Origin: Paenibacillus urinalis | Lineage (GTDB): Bacteria; Bacillota; Bacilli; Paenibacillales; Paenibacillaceae | Reading direction: 5' to 3' | DNA: 64,000 bases | Assembly: GCF_028747985.1 (NCBI RefSeq) | Contig: NZ_CP118108.1 | Coordinates: 2,547,501 to 2,611,500 of the forward strand | Part shown: positions 18,711-28,394 of the stretch, one piece after another | Layout: each line of letters starts with the position of its first letter | How positions within the stretch are numbered: the first letter of the stretch is position 1 | Program-made: the position numbers and the translations under genes | The notes under the pieces: model-generated | Databases searched by the model: none | The model's input: the letters and a program-made list of their open reading frames with translations, nothing else | Told to the model about the DNA's origin: nothing

Positions 18711-20102
18711 ATGAGTATTCAAAATCCGAAAGTCGTCGTGCTCGGCGCAGGAAGCTTGTTTTTTGGACGGCAGTCGATCTGGCAAATGGTTCATTCCGAG
18801 CATCTGAACACAGGGACGCTTGCCTTGGTGGATACGAATGAAGAGCGCTTGCACAAGCTGGTTCAGCTCGCCAAGATGGTTGTACAGGCGAATAAGGTAG
18901 ATCTGAAGATTGAGGGCTCCACAGATCGCAGGCTCGTGCTGAAGGATGCAGACTTTGTCGTACTCAGCTTCGCAGAGGATACCGTAAAGTATCGGGGCAT
19001 CGATTGCGCCATCTCCGAGAAATATGGGATTCGAATGTGTTCAGGAGATACCATTGGACCCGGCGGTATATTTCGGGCGATGCGTGAGCTGCCTGTCATC
19101 ATGGAATGTGCTAAGGACATTGAAGAGCTCTGTCCAGAAGCATGGGTGATCAATTACATTAATCCTTCTACCGTACATGGAATTGCGTTAAATAGGTATG
19201 CGCCAAGCCTCAAGAGCTTTGCTCTATGTGATTCCCATCATATGCCTCACAAGAAGATCATATATGCGGAGAGAGCAGGGATTATTAACAACAAAAACGA
19301 GTATACAGCAGAAATCGACAGCAAGTTCGATCTGCAGATCGCAGGTGTAAATCACTTCACTTGGCTGCTTAAGGCAGAGTATGAAGGACGCAATGTACTC
19401 CCTGATATTGCTGAATCACTGAAGCGTTCGGCAGAGACAGAAACCGTGGGTGGAGATACCGGTGCTAAGGCACTGTTTAATGACGCAATAAGCTACGAAT
19501 TGTACGATATTTTTGGATATGTTCCAACTTGTACTGCGCATACAAAGGAATATGTTTCTTACTACCAGGGACTTGGTAAAACGAAGAATGCGATACCGCC
19601 GCTATCCATTTGGGAGACAGAAGACCGCTACAAGCGCCACGAGGAAATGTGGGAGCAGGTAGACCAATTTATTAGCGGACAAATACCGATTGAACAATAT
19701 ATGACTTCATTTGGTCCAGATCATGCAACTGATATTATAGAAAATATGGTTGGGGGATTAGGCAAGCCGTTCTACATAAATACTCTCAACCAGGGTGCAG
19801 TGACTAATATGAACGATGATGCTTTTCTGGAGCTGCTATGTGAAGTTGACATGAATGGGGTCAAGCCGCTGCCTGTAGGTGAGATGCCGAGAGGAATCCG
19901 AGGAATGCAAGAGCTTGTCCTGGACACTCATGAACTAACTGCCGAAGCGGTCATTGAAGGCAGCCGGGAGAAGCTTAGAAGAGCGATGCTGATAGATCCT
20001 TTGGTGCATTCGATTGCAGACGCTGACCGTATCATTGAAGAACTGCTTGAGCTTGAAAAAGATATTATTCCCGAGCATTGGTATACAAAGAGTTATGTTT
20101 AA
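18711..20102 (+). CDS. Family GH4 alpha-galactosidase/alpha-glucosidase
   Basis: A 463-residue NAD- and metal-dependent glycosidase. It begins with a Rossmann loop (VVVLGAGSLFFGRQ) and carries GDTIGPGGIFRAMRELPV, the metal ligands Cys173 (FALCDSHH) and His215 (GVNHFTW). The MelA-like subgroup acts on alpha-galactosides, but other alpha-glycosides are possible. GGAGG at 18696-18700 sets the ATG at 18711; an upstream TTG is unlikely. No transporter is adjacent. Confidence 0.88.
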   Translation: MSIQNPKVVVLGAGSLFFGRQSIWQMVHSEHLNTGTLALVDTNEERLHKLVQLAKMVVQANKVDLKIEGSTDRRLVLKDADFVVLSFAEDTVKYRGIDCAISEKYGIRMCSGDTIGPGGIFRAMRELPVIMECAKDIEELCPEAWVINYINPSTVHGIALNRYAPSLKSFALCDSHHMPHKKIIYAERAGIINNKNEYTAEIDSKFDLQIAGVNHFTWLLKAEYEGRNVLPDIAESLKRSAETETVGGDTGAKALFNDAISYELYDIFGYVPTCTAHTKEYVSYYQGLGKTKNAIPPLSIWETEDRYKRHEEMWEQVDQFISGQIPIEQYMTSFGPDHATDIIENMVGGLGKPFYINTLNQGAVTNMNDDAFLELLCEVDMNGVKPLPVGEMPRGIRGMQELVLDTHELTAEAVIEGSREKLRRAMLIDPLVHSIADADRIIEELLELEKDIIPEHWYTKSYV

Positions 20103-20126
20103 TCGTTCTTGAATATAATGGTAATC

Positions 20127-20152
20127 AGCCGCTGCACACAGCGGCTTTTTTT
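20127..20152 (+). terminator. Terminator after the GH4 gene
   Basis: Perfect stem AGCCGCTG/CAGCGGCT with loop CACA and seven T. Confidence 0.9.
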
Positions 20153-20301
20153 ATGTCATTAACCATTTAGTTCCGTTTGTTATTATGATAGACTTCAAAA
20201 GGATACGAAGTCATTTTATGGAAGATAACATGATGATACAGTCAATCTTCTTTGATATGGATTCGCACTGTTTCAATAAGGAGAGGGTCAGGATAGCAAA
20301 A

Positions 20302-20838
20302 ATGAAGGCGAAGCATCTGCTCATCATCGCACTCATCTTGTCCGTAATAGTTAATATTTATTTCTTCCAACAGCTAAGAGACAAAGAACAAGCACAGTTT
20401 GAGAAGGTTCAGAAAGGGGTTGAATATGCGTATCGATTTGGTGATATTCTCCAAAGGAAATATAAAGATTTGTCTCTACAAGAGAAAGCAGAATATGTGA
20501 CTGCTATTCATTGGAGCTTGGAACTATCAACTCATACGCTGGAGACTGTAGAACCAGAAGACGAACGGTATAGAGAGTTAGGCACTTTATTTGGATTTTA
20601 CGGAACTACAGAGTTAGGCAGATTATTAGAGAGCGAAAATGGTTCCGACGAAGAAGCATTGATACTAATGGAAACTTGGTTAACAGACATGAATTATCTT
20701 ACAGATAAACTGAACAACGATGAGCTACATACAATGAGTTACCGTGAGTTAAGGGAATATTGGACCATGTTATTAAACAATTTAAAGCTTGAAAATGAGT
20801 ATCTGATCAAGTATAAAGCAGCTTTCATTACTAGTTAA
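20302..20838 (+). CDS. Hypothetical membrane-anchored protein
   Basis: A 178-residue protein with one N-terminal membrane helix (KHLLIIALILSVIVNIYFFQQL) followed by a charged, helical outer or inner domain. No family recognised. The frame stays open upstream to 20185, but a start at 20302 puts the helix at the N terminus; AAGGAGAGGG lies rather far (14 nt), so the exact start is uncertain. Confidence 0.6.
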   Translation: MKAKHLLIIALILSVIVNIYFFQQLRDKEQAQFEKVQKGVEYAYRFGDILQRKYKDLSLQEKAEYVTAIHWSLELSTHTLETVEPEDERYRELGTLFGFYGTTELGRLLESENGSDEEALILMETWLTDMNYLTDKLNNDELHTMSYRELREYWTMLLNNLKLENEYLIKYKAAFITS

Positions 20839-20907
20839 TTGTTTCTATCACTTTAAAAACGTGATCATCATTCTATCATTCGATTTCTTACATATCCGGA
20901 GGAACAT

Positions 20908-22164
20908 ATGGCTTCTAACTCATTTCGTCAATTGACTGGCAATGCGAAGGGCTGTCTCATCTATGAACCGCTGTTTCTGATTCCGTACAGCATGTTTGTG
21001 ACGTATAGCTCGATCTTCATGTATGAGCTCGGAGTAACCGAGACGGGAATCGGCTGGATCACTACCATCGGACTGCTCGTGCAAGTACTCTCTTCCTTCC
21101 TCAGCGGATACCTCACAGACCGAATGGGGCGTAAGCGTGCATTGCTCTATTTTGATGTACTTAGCTGGAGCGTCGCTACACTGCTGTGGGCAGTCTCGCA
21201 AAATTTCTGGTTTTTCGTGATCGCCGCGATCGTGAACGGTTTTCAAAAGGTTCCTCATACCGCGTTCTACTGTCTGCTCGTTGAGGATACGGCTCCTAAA
21301 GAAAGAACATACGTATTTACTTTACTGCAGTTAATTAGTGTGGTAGGCGGATTGTTCGCTCCGATTGGGGGACTTCTGGTGTACCATTTCTCCCTTGTAC
21401 CTGGGGTTCGTATCATGTTCGTTCTGGCGTGTATTATGATGACGATTCAGTTTATTGGTCGCCATTATGCGACGAGGGAGACGGATATAGGCTATCGTAA
21501 AATGAAGGAAGCCAAGTCAATGAGTATCAAAGAGGGGATGTCCGATTACTTGTCCGTGCTGAAAGTGATGCTCCGCAGTCCGCTGCTCCTCATCATATTC
21601 GCGGTCTATATTTTGTTTAATTTTCAAACGACAGTCAAGACGACGTATATTTCCATCTTTATGGTTGAATATTTGCAGCTAGGGAGCGGGCTGATTTCTG
21701 TGTTCCCGGCGTTCTCCTCCATTATCATGCTCATGTTCATGCGATGGATCATGCCCCGGATTGCTGAATCGCAGGTGAACCGTATCATGGTGTGGGGATT
21801 TATCATTTCTGTTTTATCGAATGTCATTCTGGTTGTGGCGCCAAAAGGTGACCTTATCCTGCTCAGTGTCAGCACGATCGTTGCGGCGATCGGTACGATG
21901 ATGACGTATCCTTATTTGGAAACGGCCGTGGCGAATGCGATTGACGATGAGAACCGCGCCAAAATATTTGCTCTGCTCCAGGTCCTCATCCTGATCGTTA
22001 TTTCACCTTCCGGCGTCATTGGCGGCTGGGCATACGGAATAGATCCGCGAATTCCATTCCTGCTTGTGGCTGGAGCGTTTGCGATCAGTATTCCGCTGAT
22101 GATGGTTTATACGAAGAAACAACATCAGCTAGACTCAAGTGCGATGAAAAATATACACTTTTAG
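20908..22164 (+). CDS. MFS transporter
   Basis: A 418-residue protein with about 12 membrane helices and the MFS loop motif GYLTDRMGRKRALL after helix 2. It is likely a drug or sugar efflux/uptake carrier; the substrate is not evident. TCCGGAGG lies 7 nt before the ATG. A terminator separates it from the convergent tetR-type gene. Confidence 0.85.
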   Translation: MASNSFRQLTGNAKGCLIYEPLFLIPYSMFVTYSSIFMYELGVTETGIGWITTIGLLVQVLSSFLSGYLTDRMGRKRALLYFDVLSWSVATLLWAVSQNFWFFVIAAIVNGFQKVPHTAFYCLLVEDTAPKERTYVFTLLQLISVVGGLFAPIGGLLVYHFSLVPGVRIMFVLACIMMTIQFIGRHYATRETDIGYRKMKEAKSMSIKEGMSDYLSVLKVMLRSPLLLIIFAVYILFNFQTTVKTTYISIFMVEYLQLGSGLISVFPAFSSIIMLMFMRWIMPRIAESQVNRIMVWGFIISVLSNVILVVAPKGDLILLSVSTIVAAIGTMMTYPYLETAVANAIDDENRAKIFALLQVLILIVISPSGVIGGWAYGIDPRIPFLLVAGAFAISIPLMMVYTKKQHQLDSSAMKNIHF

Positions 22165-22202
22165 CTCGACGTACATCTACCTGACCACCTATTCGTAACA
22201 CC

Positions 22203-22224
22203 GGCCGCTACTAAGCGGCCTTTT
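22203..22224 (+). terminator. Terminator after the MFS gene
   Basis: Perfect stem GGCCGCT/AGCGGCC with a four-base loop and TTTT. Confidence 0.75.
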
Positions 22225-22234
22225 GTATTTTTAA

Positions 22235-22798
22235 TTATTGACGTGCCTGATGCAGCGAAGAGATGGCGACGCCTGTTAGTTGATTGGCAATTTCATGGGA
22301 GCTGCTCTTTAGTCCGTCCTTGAGCCACCGCCCAATATATCCTACAGTACCATATGCGAGAAAGATGGCATAGAATTCGTCCAGAAAAATCCGTTTCATC
22401 CGTGTGGAGAGCTGTTCTGACAGCTGAAAGATGAAGGCAGGATCTTCATAGCGTTCACGGTAAAAATCAGCATAATGCCGCACATGATCAAATATGGCGA
22501 TGGTCACAGGCAGGAGATCCTTTTTATCTTGTAATTCCATACGAACGTTAGACTCCATCTGCTCATCCGTGCTGGCACCATATAGATTCATAAACTCTGT
22601 AGTAATCTGTTTGGTTAACTGGTCGTATAAATCGTACTTATCTTGATAATGAAGATAGAATGTTGTCCGGCTGACACCTGCTTTGTGCACAATGGCTCGG
22701 ACCGAGATTTTATCAAAGGGCTGTAGGGAAAGCAGCTTGAGCAGCGCTTCAGCAATTAGAGATTTGGCGGAGAGGGTGTGCTCATCAGTACTATGCAT
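22235..22798 (-). CDS. TetR-family repressor
   Basis: A 187-residue regulator. The N-terminal helix-turn-helix reads ISVRAIVHKAGVSRTTFYLHYQDKYDLYDQL (about residues 25-55). The C-terminal ligand domain resembles the TetR_C YcaQ/DhaS-like group. The frame is open to an ATG at 22840, but AAGGAAGG precedes the ATG at 22798. Divergent from the SDR gene, with a perfect palindrome between them, so it very likely represses both. Confidence 0.85.
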   Translation of the reverse strand: MHSTDEHTLSAKSLIAEALLKLLSLQPFDKISVRAIVHKAGVSRTTFYLHYQDKYDLYDQLTKQITTEFMNLYGASTDEQMESNVRMELQDKKDLLPVTIAIFDHVRHYADFYRERYEDPAFIFQLSEQLSTRMKRIFLDEFYAIFLAYGTVGYIGRWLKDGLKSSSHEIANQLTGVAISSLHQARQ

Positions 22799-22848
22799 TC
22801 TGAAGTATCCTTCCTTGCTAAACTGAACACTTGGCGCCATATTGTAAA

Positions 22849-22882
22849 TTGAGTATGTAAAATAAGCTCTATTACAATAGAG
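22849..22882 (+). promoter_or_regulatory. SDR promoter overlapped by a palindromic TetR operator
   Basis: TTGAGT (22849-22854), an 18-bp spacer and TACAAT (22873-22878) form the promoter. The perfect inverted repeat CTCTATT-AC-AATAGAG (22867-22882) covers the -10 box, so a bound TetR dimer would exclude RNA polymerase. Confidence 0.7.
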
Positions 22883-22932
22883 ATATGTTCACCAATTATT
22901 CTACTTTATTACACATAGGGAGGCAAAAAGAT

Positions 22933-23745
22933 ATGGACAAGGTATTCGTCATTACAGGTGGCACGGGTGGTATGGGAAGAGCGATCGCGAGCCGAATGGG
23001 GAAGCAGGGCAAGCTGCTTCTTGTGGATGTTAACGAGGATCGTTTGGCTCAGACCAAAGGGGATTTGGCTGCACAAGGGATCACAGAAGTAACTACAAGA
23101 ACAGTAGATATTTCGAATGAACAGCAGATCAATGAATTGGCTGCATCCGCTGCGGAGCTTGGACAGTTAGGTGCAATGATTCATACGGCTGGCTTGTCCC
23201 CAACCATGGGTGACTCGAAGAGAATATTAGAAGTCAACGCGATTGGCACAGCGTTAATTTTGAAAGCGTTTTTACCATTCGCAGTTCCTGGAACGGTTGC
23301 CGTGTGTATTGCATCTTCATCTGGCCACTCTGTTCCTCGTAATGAAGCGTATAACCAGATCTTAATCAATCCGCTGGCTCCGGACTATGTTGAGCAGATG
23401 GAAAGATTTGCTCAGGGCAATTCAGGTGCGGCCTACGGCTTCTCCAAACTAGGCGTCATGCTCATGGTGGAAGATCAGGCATGGGACTGGGGACAGAAGG
23501 GAGCACGCATTGTCTCTCTATCTCCGGGAATCATCAACACGCCAATGGGAAGACAGGAGTCTGCACAGCAGGAAGTGATGAAAGAAATGCTGGCGAGAAC
23601 GCCGCTTGGACGAGAAGGGGAGCCAGATGAAATCGCTTCTGCCGTAGAATTCTTGTGCAGCAGCCAGGCATCGTATATTTCGGGGACGGACTTGCTCGTA
23701 GATGGAGGAACGACGGCAAGTATGCGAAGAAATGCGGCAAAATAA
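22933..23745 (+). CDS. Short-chain dehydrogenase/reductase
   Basis: A 270-residue SDR. The cofactor loop is TGGTGGMG (residues 8-15, VITGGTGGMGRAIA), the catalytic Ser lies in IASSSGH and Tyr/Lys in YGFSKLGV, with the substrate loop opening after SPGIINTPMG. Asp in LLVDVNE after strand 2 suggests NAD(H). The ATG at 22933 follows GGGAGG. Probably detoxifies or converts the compound sensed by the divergent TetR protein. Confidence 0.88.
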   Translation: MDKVFVITGGTGGMGRAIASRMGKQGKLLLVDVNEDRLAQTKGDLAAQGITEVTTRTVDISNEQQINELAASAAELGQLGAMIHTAGLSPTMGDSKRILEVNAIGTALILKAFLPFAVPGTVAVCIASSSGHSVPRNEAYNQILINPLAPDYVEQMERFAQGNSGAAYGFSKLGVMLMVEDQAWDWGQKGARIVSLSPGIINTPMGRQESAQQEVMKEMLARTPLGREGEPDEIASAVEFLCSSQASYISGTDLLVDGGTTASMRRNAAK

Positions 23746-23771
23746 AGCTGCAAGCACTATAGTTATAATCT

Positions 23772-23801
23772 AGCCATGCAGAGGAACTGCATGGCTTTTT
23801 C
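23772..23801 (+). terminator. Terminator after the SDR gene
   Basis: Perfect ten-pair stem AGCCATGCAG/CTGCATGGCT, loop AGGAA, then a T-run. Confidence 0.9.
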
Positions 23802-23897
23802 GCTTTTATTGTATGCAGATGATTCCTTTTATTTACATCTATTATGGTAAAATATGGTGTGTAGCAATGAGTCTACAACGAATGGGGAGGAATGAAT

Positions 23898-24692
23898 ATG
23901 CGTGTAATTGAGTTCGATTATCCTGTAAAACAAGTTACCTACAAAACGGTCGGAAAACGTAAACTGAGCCTGTACATATTTGAGTCTGAACATCCCGATA
24001 ATTCAGCTAAGAATAGGACAGCCATCTTGTTTTTTAATGGAGGGAGTTTCAAAAAGGGTCCTTTATCACCAGCTCAATTTCAGAATCAGGCACGGTATTT
24101 AGCTTCTCGGGGTATTGTTGCAATCTGTGTTGATTATCGAAACGGCCATGATGAAGGCTTTACTCCCATGCAAGCGATCTGTGATGCCAAGTCGGCAGTA
24201 GGATGGATCAGAAGCCATGCGACGGAGCTCGGTATAGATCCAAATCGCGTTGTCATGTGCGGCGCCTCCGCTGGTGGATATACTGCTGTATCCTCGATCA
24301 TGTTTGAAGAGTTTAATGATGATAACAGTACCAATCATATCCCGAACGCCCTAATTGTGTTCGCAGCCGGTATGGATGGGGTGGACATTATGGGCAGATT
24401 GTTTCCTGATTTACTAGAGACTGCGACAGATCTGTCTCCTATTCATCATATTAAGAAATGTCTGCCGCCTACCCTCTGGATGTGTGGAACCTCGGATGAA
24501 CTCTACGCGCAGAATCAAACCTTTGTCGAGCAAATGAATCAAGCAGGCAACAACATTACGTTTCTAACCTATGATGGCATGGGACATGGCTTCTTTAATT
24601 ATGGATGGCATGAGAACAAGCCTTATAATGACACAACATTAGAAATTCAGCACTTCCTGGCGTCTGTGGAAGCTGAACATTCAGCCTCATAA
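23898..24692 (+). CDS. Alpha/beta hydrolase, carbohydrate-esterase-like
   Basis: A 264-residue hydrolase of the BD-FAE/Aes type. The oxyanion region is FFNGGSFKKG, the nucleophile Ser sits in CGASAGGY (about residue 119), the acid in CGTSDELY and the His in DGMGHGFFNYG. It should cleave acetyl or feruloyl esters; no signal peptide, so cytosolic. GGGGAGG favours the ATG at 23898 over one 6 nt upstream. Confidence 0.82.
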   Translation: MRVIEFDYPVKQVTYKTVGKRKLSLYIFESEHPDNSAKNRTAILFFNGGSFKKGPLSPAQFQNQARYLASRGIVAICVDYRNGHDEGFTPMQAICDAKSAVGWIRSHATELGIDPNRVVMCGASAGGYTAVSSIMFEEFNDDNSTNHIPNALIVFAAGMDGVDIMGRLFPDLLETATDLSPIHHIKKCLPPTLWMCGTSDELYAQNQTFVEQMNQAGNNITFLTYDGMGHGFFNYGWHENKPYNDTTLEIQHFLASVEAEHSAS

Positions 24693-24735
24693 CCTTAATC
24701 TTTGCTTCACGAAAGATTCATCCTAACTTAATTCA

Positions 24736-24798
24736 TTTCATGATTGATGAAAATTCTCTAAGTTTAAACATTAATGAGGCCAATATGACGTTCGTCAT
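24736..24798. promoter_or_regulatory. Inverted repeats upstream of the catalase gene
   Basis: Two palindromes: TTTCAT-GATTG-ATGAAA (24736-24752) and the perfect ATGACG-TT-CGTCAT (24785-24798), about 100 bp before katA. Neither matches the PerR consensus closely, so the regulator is open. Confidence 0.4.
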
Positions 24799-24893
24799 GA
24801 AGGAGTTAGGTCTCTTGTGAAGAAGTTCTAAGATGGAAGAAATATTCCATTGCAAGCCGCAAAAAGTACAAATTTTTGAAGGAGGTTTTCATT

Positions 24894-26543
24894 TTGGCAG
24901 AGAACAAGGACAAGAATGCATCAAGCGAGCAAGATGTACAGCGCGAGACACTGACGACGCGGCAAGGTCATCCAGTAAGGGATAATCAGAACATTCGTAC
25001 AATCGGTAATCGTGGGCCAGCCACACTTGAAAACTATCATTTTATCGAAAAAATTTCTCATTTTGACCGGGAAGAGGTACCTGAGCGTGTCGTGCATGCT
25101 AGAGGAACCGGAGCATTTGGATATTTCGAAACGTACGGAAAAGTAGGAGATGAGCCGGTAGAGAAGTATACTCGGGCCAAAGTATTCTCCGGCGCGGGTA
25201 AGAAGACCCCGCTGATGGTTCGATTTTCCACGGTTGCAGGAGCGAAGGATTCTCCAGAGACAGCCCGCGATCCCCGCGGATTTGCAGTCAAAATGTATAC
25301 GGAAGACGGCAACTGGGATCTCGTAGGTAACAACCTTAAGATCTTCTTTATCCGGGATGCCATGAAATTCCCTGATATGATTCATGCTTTTAAGGCGGAC
25401 CCTGCTTCGAACGTCTCTCATCCTCAGCGGATGTTTGACTTTGTATCACGCTCGCCTGAAGCGACGCATATGATCACATTCCTGTTCTCTCCGTGGGGTA
25501 TACCGGCTACATATCGCCATATGCAAGGCTCAGGGGTTAATACTTATAAATGGGTCAACGATAAAGGCGAGGCCGTGCTTGTAAAATATCATTGGGAGCC
25601 GAAACAAGGGATTCGCAACCTAACCCAGGAGGAAGCCGATTCTATTCAGGCGAAGAACGTCGGTCATGCGACTCAGGACTTGTATGAAGCCATCGAACGA
25701 GGCGACTATCCTGAATGGGAGCTGTTCGTACAGATCATGGAGGATGACTATCATCCTGAGCTGGACTTTGATCCGCTCGATGATACGAAGCTGTGGCCAG
25801 AAGATAAATTCCCATGGCTTCCGGTAGGCAGAATGGTGCTGGATCGTAATCCGGTAGACTTTCACGCGGAGATTGAACAAGCCGCATTCGGTACAGGTGT
25901 GCTGGTAGACGGCATGGATTTCTCCGATGATAAAATGCTGCAGGGCCGTACCTTCTCCTACTCTGATACGCAGCGATATCGTGTAGGAGCGAACTATCTT
26001 AAGCTTCCGGTAAATGCACCGAAAACGGAGGTTCGCACGAACCAGCATCGCGGACAGATGGATATCCGTGATCCGAAGGAATCCGGAGATAACCCACATA
26101 TCAACTATGAACCGTCCATGATCGGCGGGTATCAGGAAGCGAGCAGAGAAGGTCATCCTCAGCACCGTCCGACGTATAATGCTGCAGCGATGAGCGAGCC
26201 TATTGATCGTCCTAACAACTACGGTCAGGCAGGGGAGACGTATCGCAGCTTTGAGGACTGGGAACGTGATGAATTGATCAAGAACCTGTCTGAAGCACTT
26301 GCGGTATGTGACCCAAGAATTCAAACGGCGATGGTCGAGCATTTTACGCAGGCAGATGAGGATTATGGCCGACGTGTAAGAGAAGGCATTGAGAAGAAAG
26401 TCAAAGAGCTGCGTGAGATGGAGCAGGAAGGCAAGCTTCCTGGCCGTGAATCAGGCTCTTCGAAATATGGACAAGGCTCACTGGCAGCAAACCAAGCAAC
26501 CAAGGATGCGGTGAAGAAGAGCCATGAGGCAGATCCTTATTAA
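24894..26543 (+). CDS. katA: Monofunctional heme catalase
   Basis: A 549-residue clade-type catalase that splits hydrogen peroxide. Active-site His68 is in [15 protein letters not shown], the distal Asn in [14 protein letters not shown] and the heme-ligand Tyr in [14 protein letters not shown]. No signal peptide. The start is TTG, because GAAGGAGG lies about 10 nt upstream; an earlier TTG at 24876 precedes that site. The tail ([13 protein letters not shown]) extends beyond the usual catalase core. Confidence 0.93.
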   Translation: MAENKDKNASSEQDVQRETLTTRQGHPVRDNQNIRTIGNRGPATLENYHFIEKISHFDREEVPERVVHARGTGAFGYFETYGKVGDEPVEKYTRAKVFSGAGKKTPLMVRFSTVAGAKDSPETARDPRGFAVKMYTEDGNWDLVGNNLKIFFIRDAMKFPDMIHAFKADPASNVSHPQRMFDFVSRSPEATHMITFLFSPWGIPATYRHMQGSGVNTYKWVNDKGEAVLVKYHWEPKQGIRNLTQEEADSIQAKNVGHATQDLYEAIERGDYPEWELFVQIMEDDYHPELDFDPLDDTKLWPEDKFPWLPVGRMVLDRNPVDFHAEIEQAAFGTGVLVDGMDFSDDKMLQGRTFSYSDTQRYRVGANYLKLPVNAPKTEVRTNQHRGQMDIRDPKESGDNPHINYEPSMIGGYQEASREGHPQHRPTYNAAAMSEPIDRPNNYGQAGETYRSFEDWERDELIKNLSEALAVCDPRIQTAMVEHFTQADEDYGRRVREGIEKKVKELREMEQEGKLPGRESGSSKYGQGSLAANQATKDAVKKSHEADPY

Positions 26544-26578
26544 TCTGTAATATAATATTCCGGATTAAACGGAACAGA

Positions 26579-26620
26579 AACGTCATTTTCCCTTGCTGAA
26601 TCAGGGGAGATGACGTTTTT
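26579..26620 (+). terminator. Terminator after katA
   Basis: Long hairpin: AACGTCAT...CCCTTG pairs with CAGGGG..ATGACGTT, followed by five T. Confidence 0.85.
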
Positions 26621-26701
26621 ATGTGCAGCATAGAGTCGTTTATAACTTTCCTCTAACCCTAAGGAGAAAATTCCTGCTTGTAAAAACATCTAATTAGAGT
26701 T

Positions 26702-26726
26702 ATTATAGACACATTATATCCATAAT
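26702..26726 (+). promoter_or_regulatory. Operator copy 1 (Rrf2-type palindrome)
   Basis: Arms ATTATAGACAC and ATATCCATAAT around a 3-bp centre. It matches the perfect copy 2 at 9 and 10 of 11 arm positions. Confidence 0.55.
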
Positions 26727-26821
26727 AATTGATTGTAGTGGATAACCAAGAATGCATGAACAGCATTCTAGAAGCATTGAGAGAGACAGTAAGCATCACT
26801 GCGACACATTTTTACGTACTA

Positions 26822-26846
26822 ATTATAGATATAAAATATCTATAAT
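26822..26846 (+). promoter_or_regulatory. Operator copy 2 (perfect 11-3-11 palindrome)
   Basis: Arms ATTATAGATAT and ATATCTATAAT around AAA, ending about 29 bp before the flavoprotein start. The right arm contains TATAAT, so binding would cover a -10 box. Inferred target of the Rrf2 protein encoded downstream. Confidence 0.65.
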
Positions 26847-26874
26847 ATCTTATATTTAGAGAGGGGATTTAGAT

Positions 26875-27775
26875 ATGACTTATGATTGCATTATTGTTGG
26901 CGGCGGCCCTGCGGGCTTGAATGCTGCACTTGTGTTGGGCCGAGCAAGAAAGAAGGTCTTGGTGATTGATGCCGAGGAGGCTCGGAACAGAGTGACTCGT
27001 CACTCCCACGGATTTCTCACTCGAGACGGAATTACCCCGCATGAGTTCCGGCGAGTGGCAAAGGAGCAGATTGAGGCGTATCCAAGCGTAACTTTCACCA
27101 CGGATACAGCCGTGTCTGCGAGTGGAGCGGATGGGGATTTTACAATTACCACGGATAAAGGTTTAGCGTATCATGCTAAAAAGGTGCTGCTGGCGGTTGG
27201 GAAGAGAGATATCCGACTTCCAATGGAAGGATTGGCAGAGGTATATGGGAAGAGCGCCTTTGTCTGTCCTTATTGCGATGGCTGGGAGCTTAGAGATCAG
27301 AAGCTGGTCGTTATTGTCAGCCATGACAAGGCATTGCATTTGGCGAAGACCTTATCCGGCTGGACTCGAGATTTCACGATCTGCACGAATGGAGATGAGA
27401 AGATGTCGACAGAGGACAGAGAACAGCTGTTTAAACATCACATTCCGGTATTTGATACTCCTATTTCTGAGAATAAACGGAATGGTTGAAGGTATTCGTT
27501 TGGATGATGGCACGATGATTCCATGTACCGGGATTTTCTTCGCTCCAGAACTCGGTATTGGCTCTGACCTTCCTCAGCTTCTAGGCTGTGAATCAGCCGA
27601 GGATGGAACGGTGGTTGTAGATAAATTCGGGAAGACAAGTGTGCCCGGAGTGTATAGTGCGGGAGATTCAGCAACTCAGATGTACCAGCTTATTATGGCT
27701 GCTTCTATGGGTTCCATGGCTGCTGCGGGAATTAATTCAGAATTGCTGGCAGAAGCCTGGGAACAGTCATGGTGA
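26875..27775 (+). pseudogene. FAD/NAD(P) thioredoxin-reductase-like protein, frameshifted
   Basis: The first frame (to 27489) has the FAD motif IVGGGPAGLNAALVLGRARK, an active-site-like FVCPYCDGWE and NAD-domain start. Homology then continues in the +1 frame through INGMVEGIRLDDGTMIPCTG, GKTSVPGVYSAGDS and the C terminus at 27775. One extra base near 27468-27475 explains the break; removing it yields about 300 residues, the normal family length. It is either a recent mutation or a sequence error. AGAGGGG precedes the ATG. The CPYC pair suggests disulfide reductase activity. Confidence 0.82.
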
Positions 27776-27847
27776 TTTCTTGACGCTGTCTTGAAATAAA
27801 AGGTATTATGGACTCATTAAATCTTTTATCGAGGCGATGATAGGCAA

Positions 27848-28249
27848 ATGAAATACTCCAAGGCAACAAATTATGCTCTGCATACGATGCTGTTTCTAGC
27901 AGCGGCTACTCCGGATAAGCCTGTCGGTGTTCAGCAGCTGGCTGAGCGGCAGAAGGTATCTTCCACGTATTTATCCAAGATCTTGACGAAGCTGGTCAAG
28001 GCAGGGATGATTGAATCGGTCTCAGGAGCAAACGGGGGATATAGCTTGAGACGCGGCTGGGAAGAGATCTCTTTCCTTGATATTATACACGCAATAGAAG
28101 GAACGACTTCCTTGTTCGAATGCAATTTAAACCACGGATCCGAGTGCTTGATACAGCAGGTCGTGCTGGAAGCAGAGGGCAAAATGGAAGAACATCTGAG
28201 AAGTCAGACCATATCCAGTCTCGCAAAGATGCTTCAAGTAAAAAGTTAA
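27848..28249 (+). CDS. Rrf2-family transcriptional regulator
   Basis: A 133-residue regulator. The winged helix reads YALHTMLFLAA...QQLAERQKVSSTYLSKILTKLVKAGMIESVSGANGGYSL. It has two cysteines in the sensor region (FECNLNHGSEC), not the three-cysteine iron-sulfur pattern of IscR/NsrR, so thiol sensing is plausible. HypR of S. aureus, an Rrf2 protein controlling a flavin disulfide reductase, is a functional parallel. Operator-like palindromes precede the flanking genes. Confidence 0.87.
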   Translation: MKYSKATNYALHTMLFLAAATPDKPVGVQQLAERQKVSSTYLSKILTKLVKAGMIESVSGANGGYSLRRGWEEISFLDIIHAIEGTTSLFECNLNHGSECLIQQVVLEAEGKMEEHLRSQTISSLAKMLQVKS

Positions 28250-28394
28250 AGGAAGGATTCATTCCTACTGTGCGAAAAATAGAAAACGCATGGTGAATGA
28301 AGATTGTACATTTCACATTGCACATGCTGACATGGTAGACAGTTCCTACCGAGCTTTCTACCTTTGCTGCATAAGATGGATACACTAACGTCAT

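Larger units (their letters stand above)
26544..26874. other. Intergenic region with terminator and two operator copies
   Basis: A 331-bp gap. It holds the katA terminator, then two copies of the 25-bp operator described separately. No small gene was found. Confidence 0.6.

Noticed and set aside
25620..26342. 240-residue minus-strand frame inside katA
   Set aside because: Antisense shadow of a conserved catalase; no motif support.
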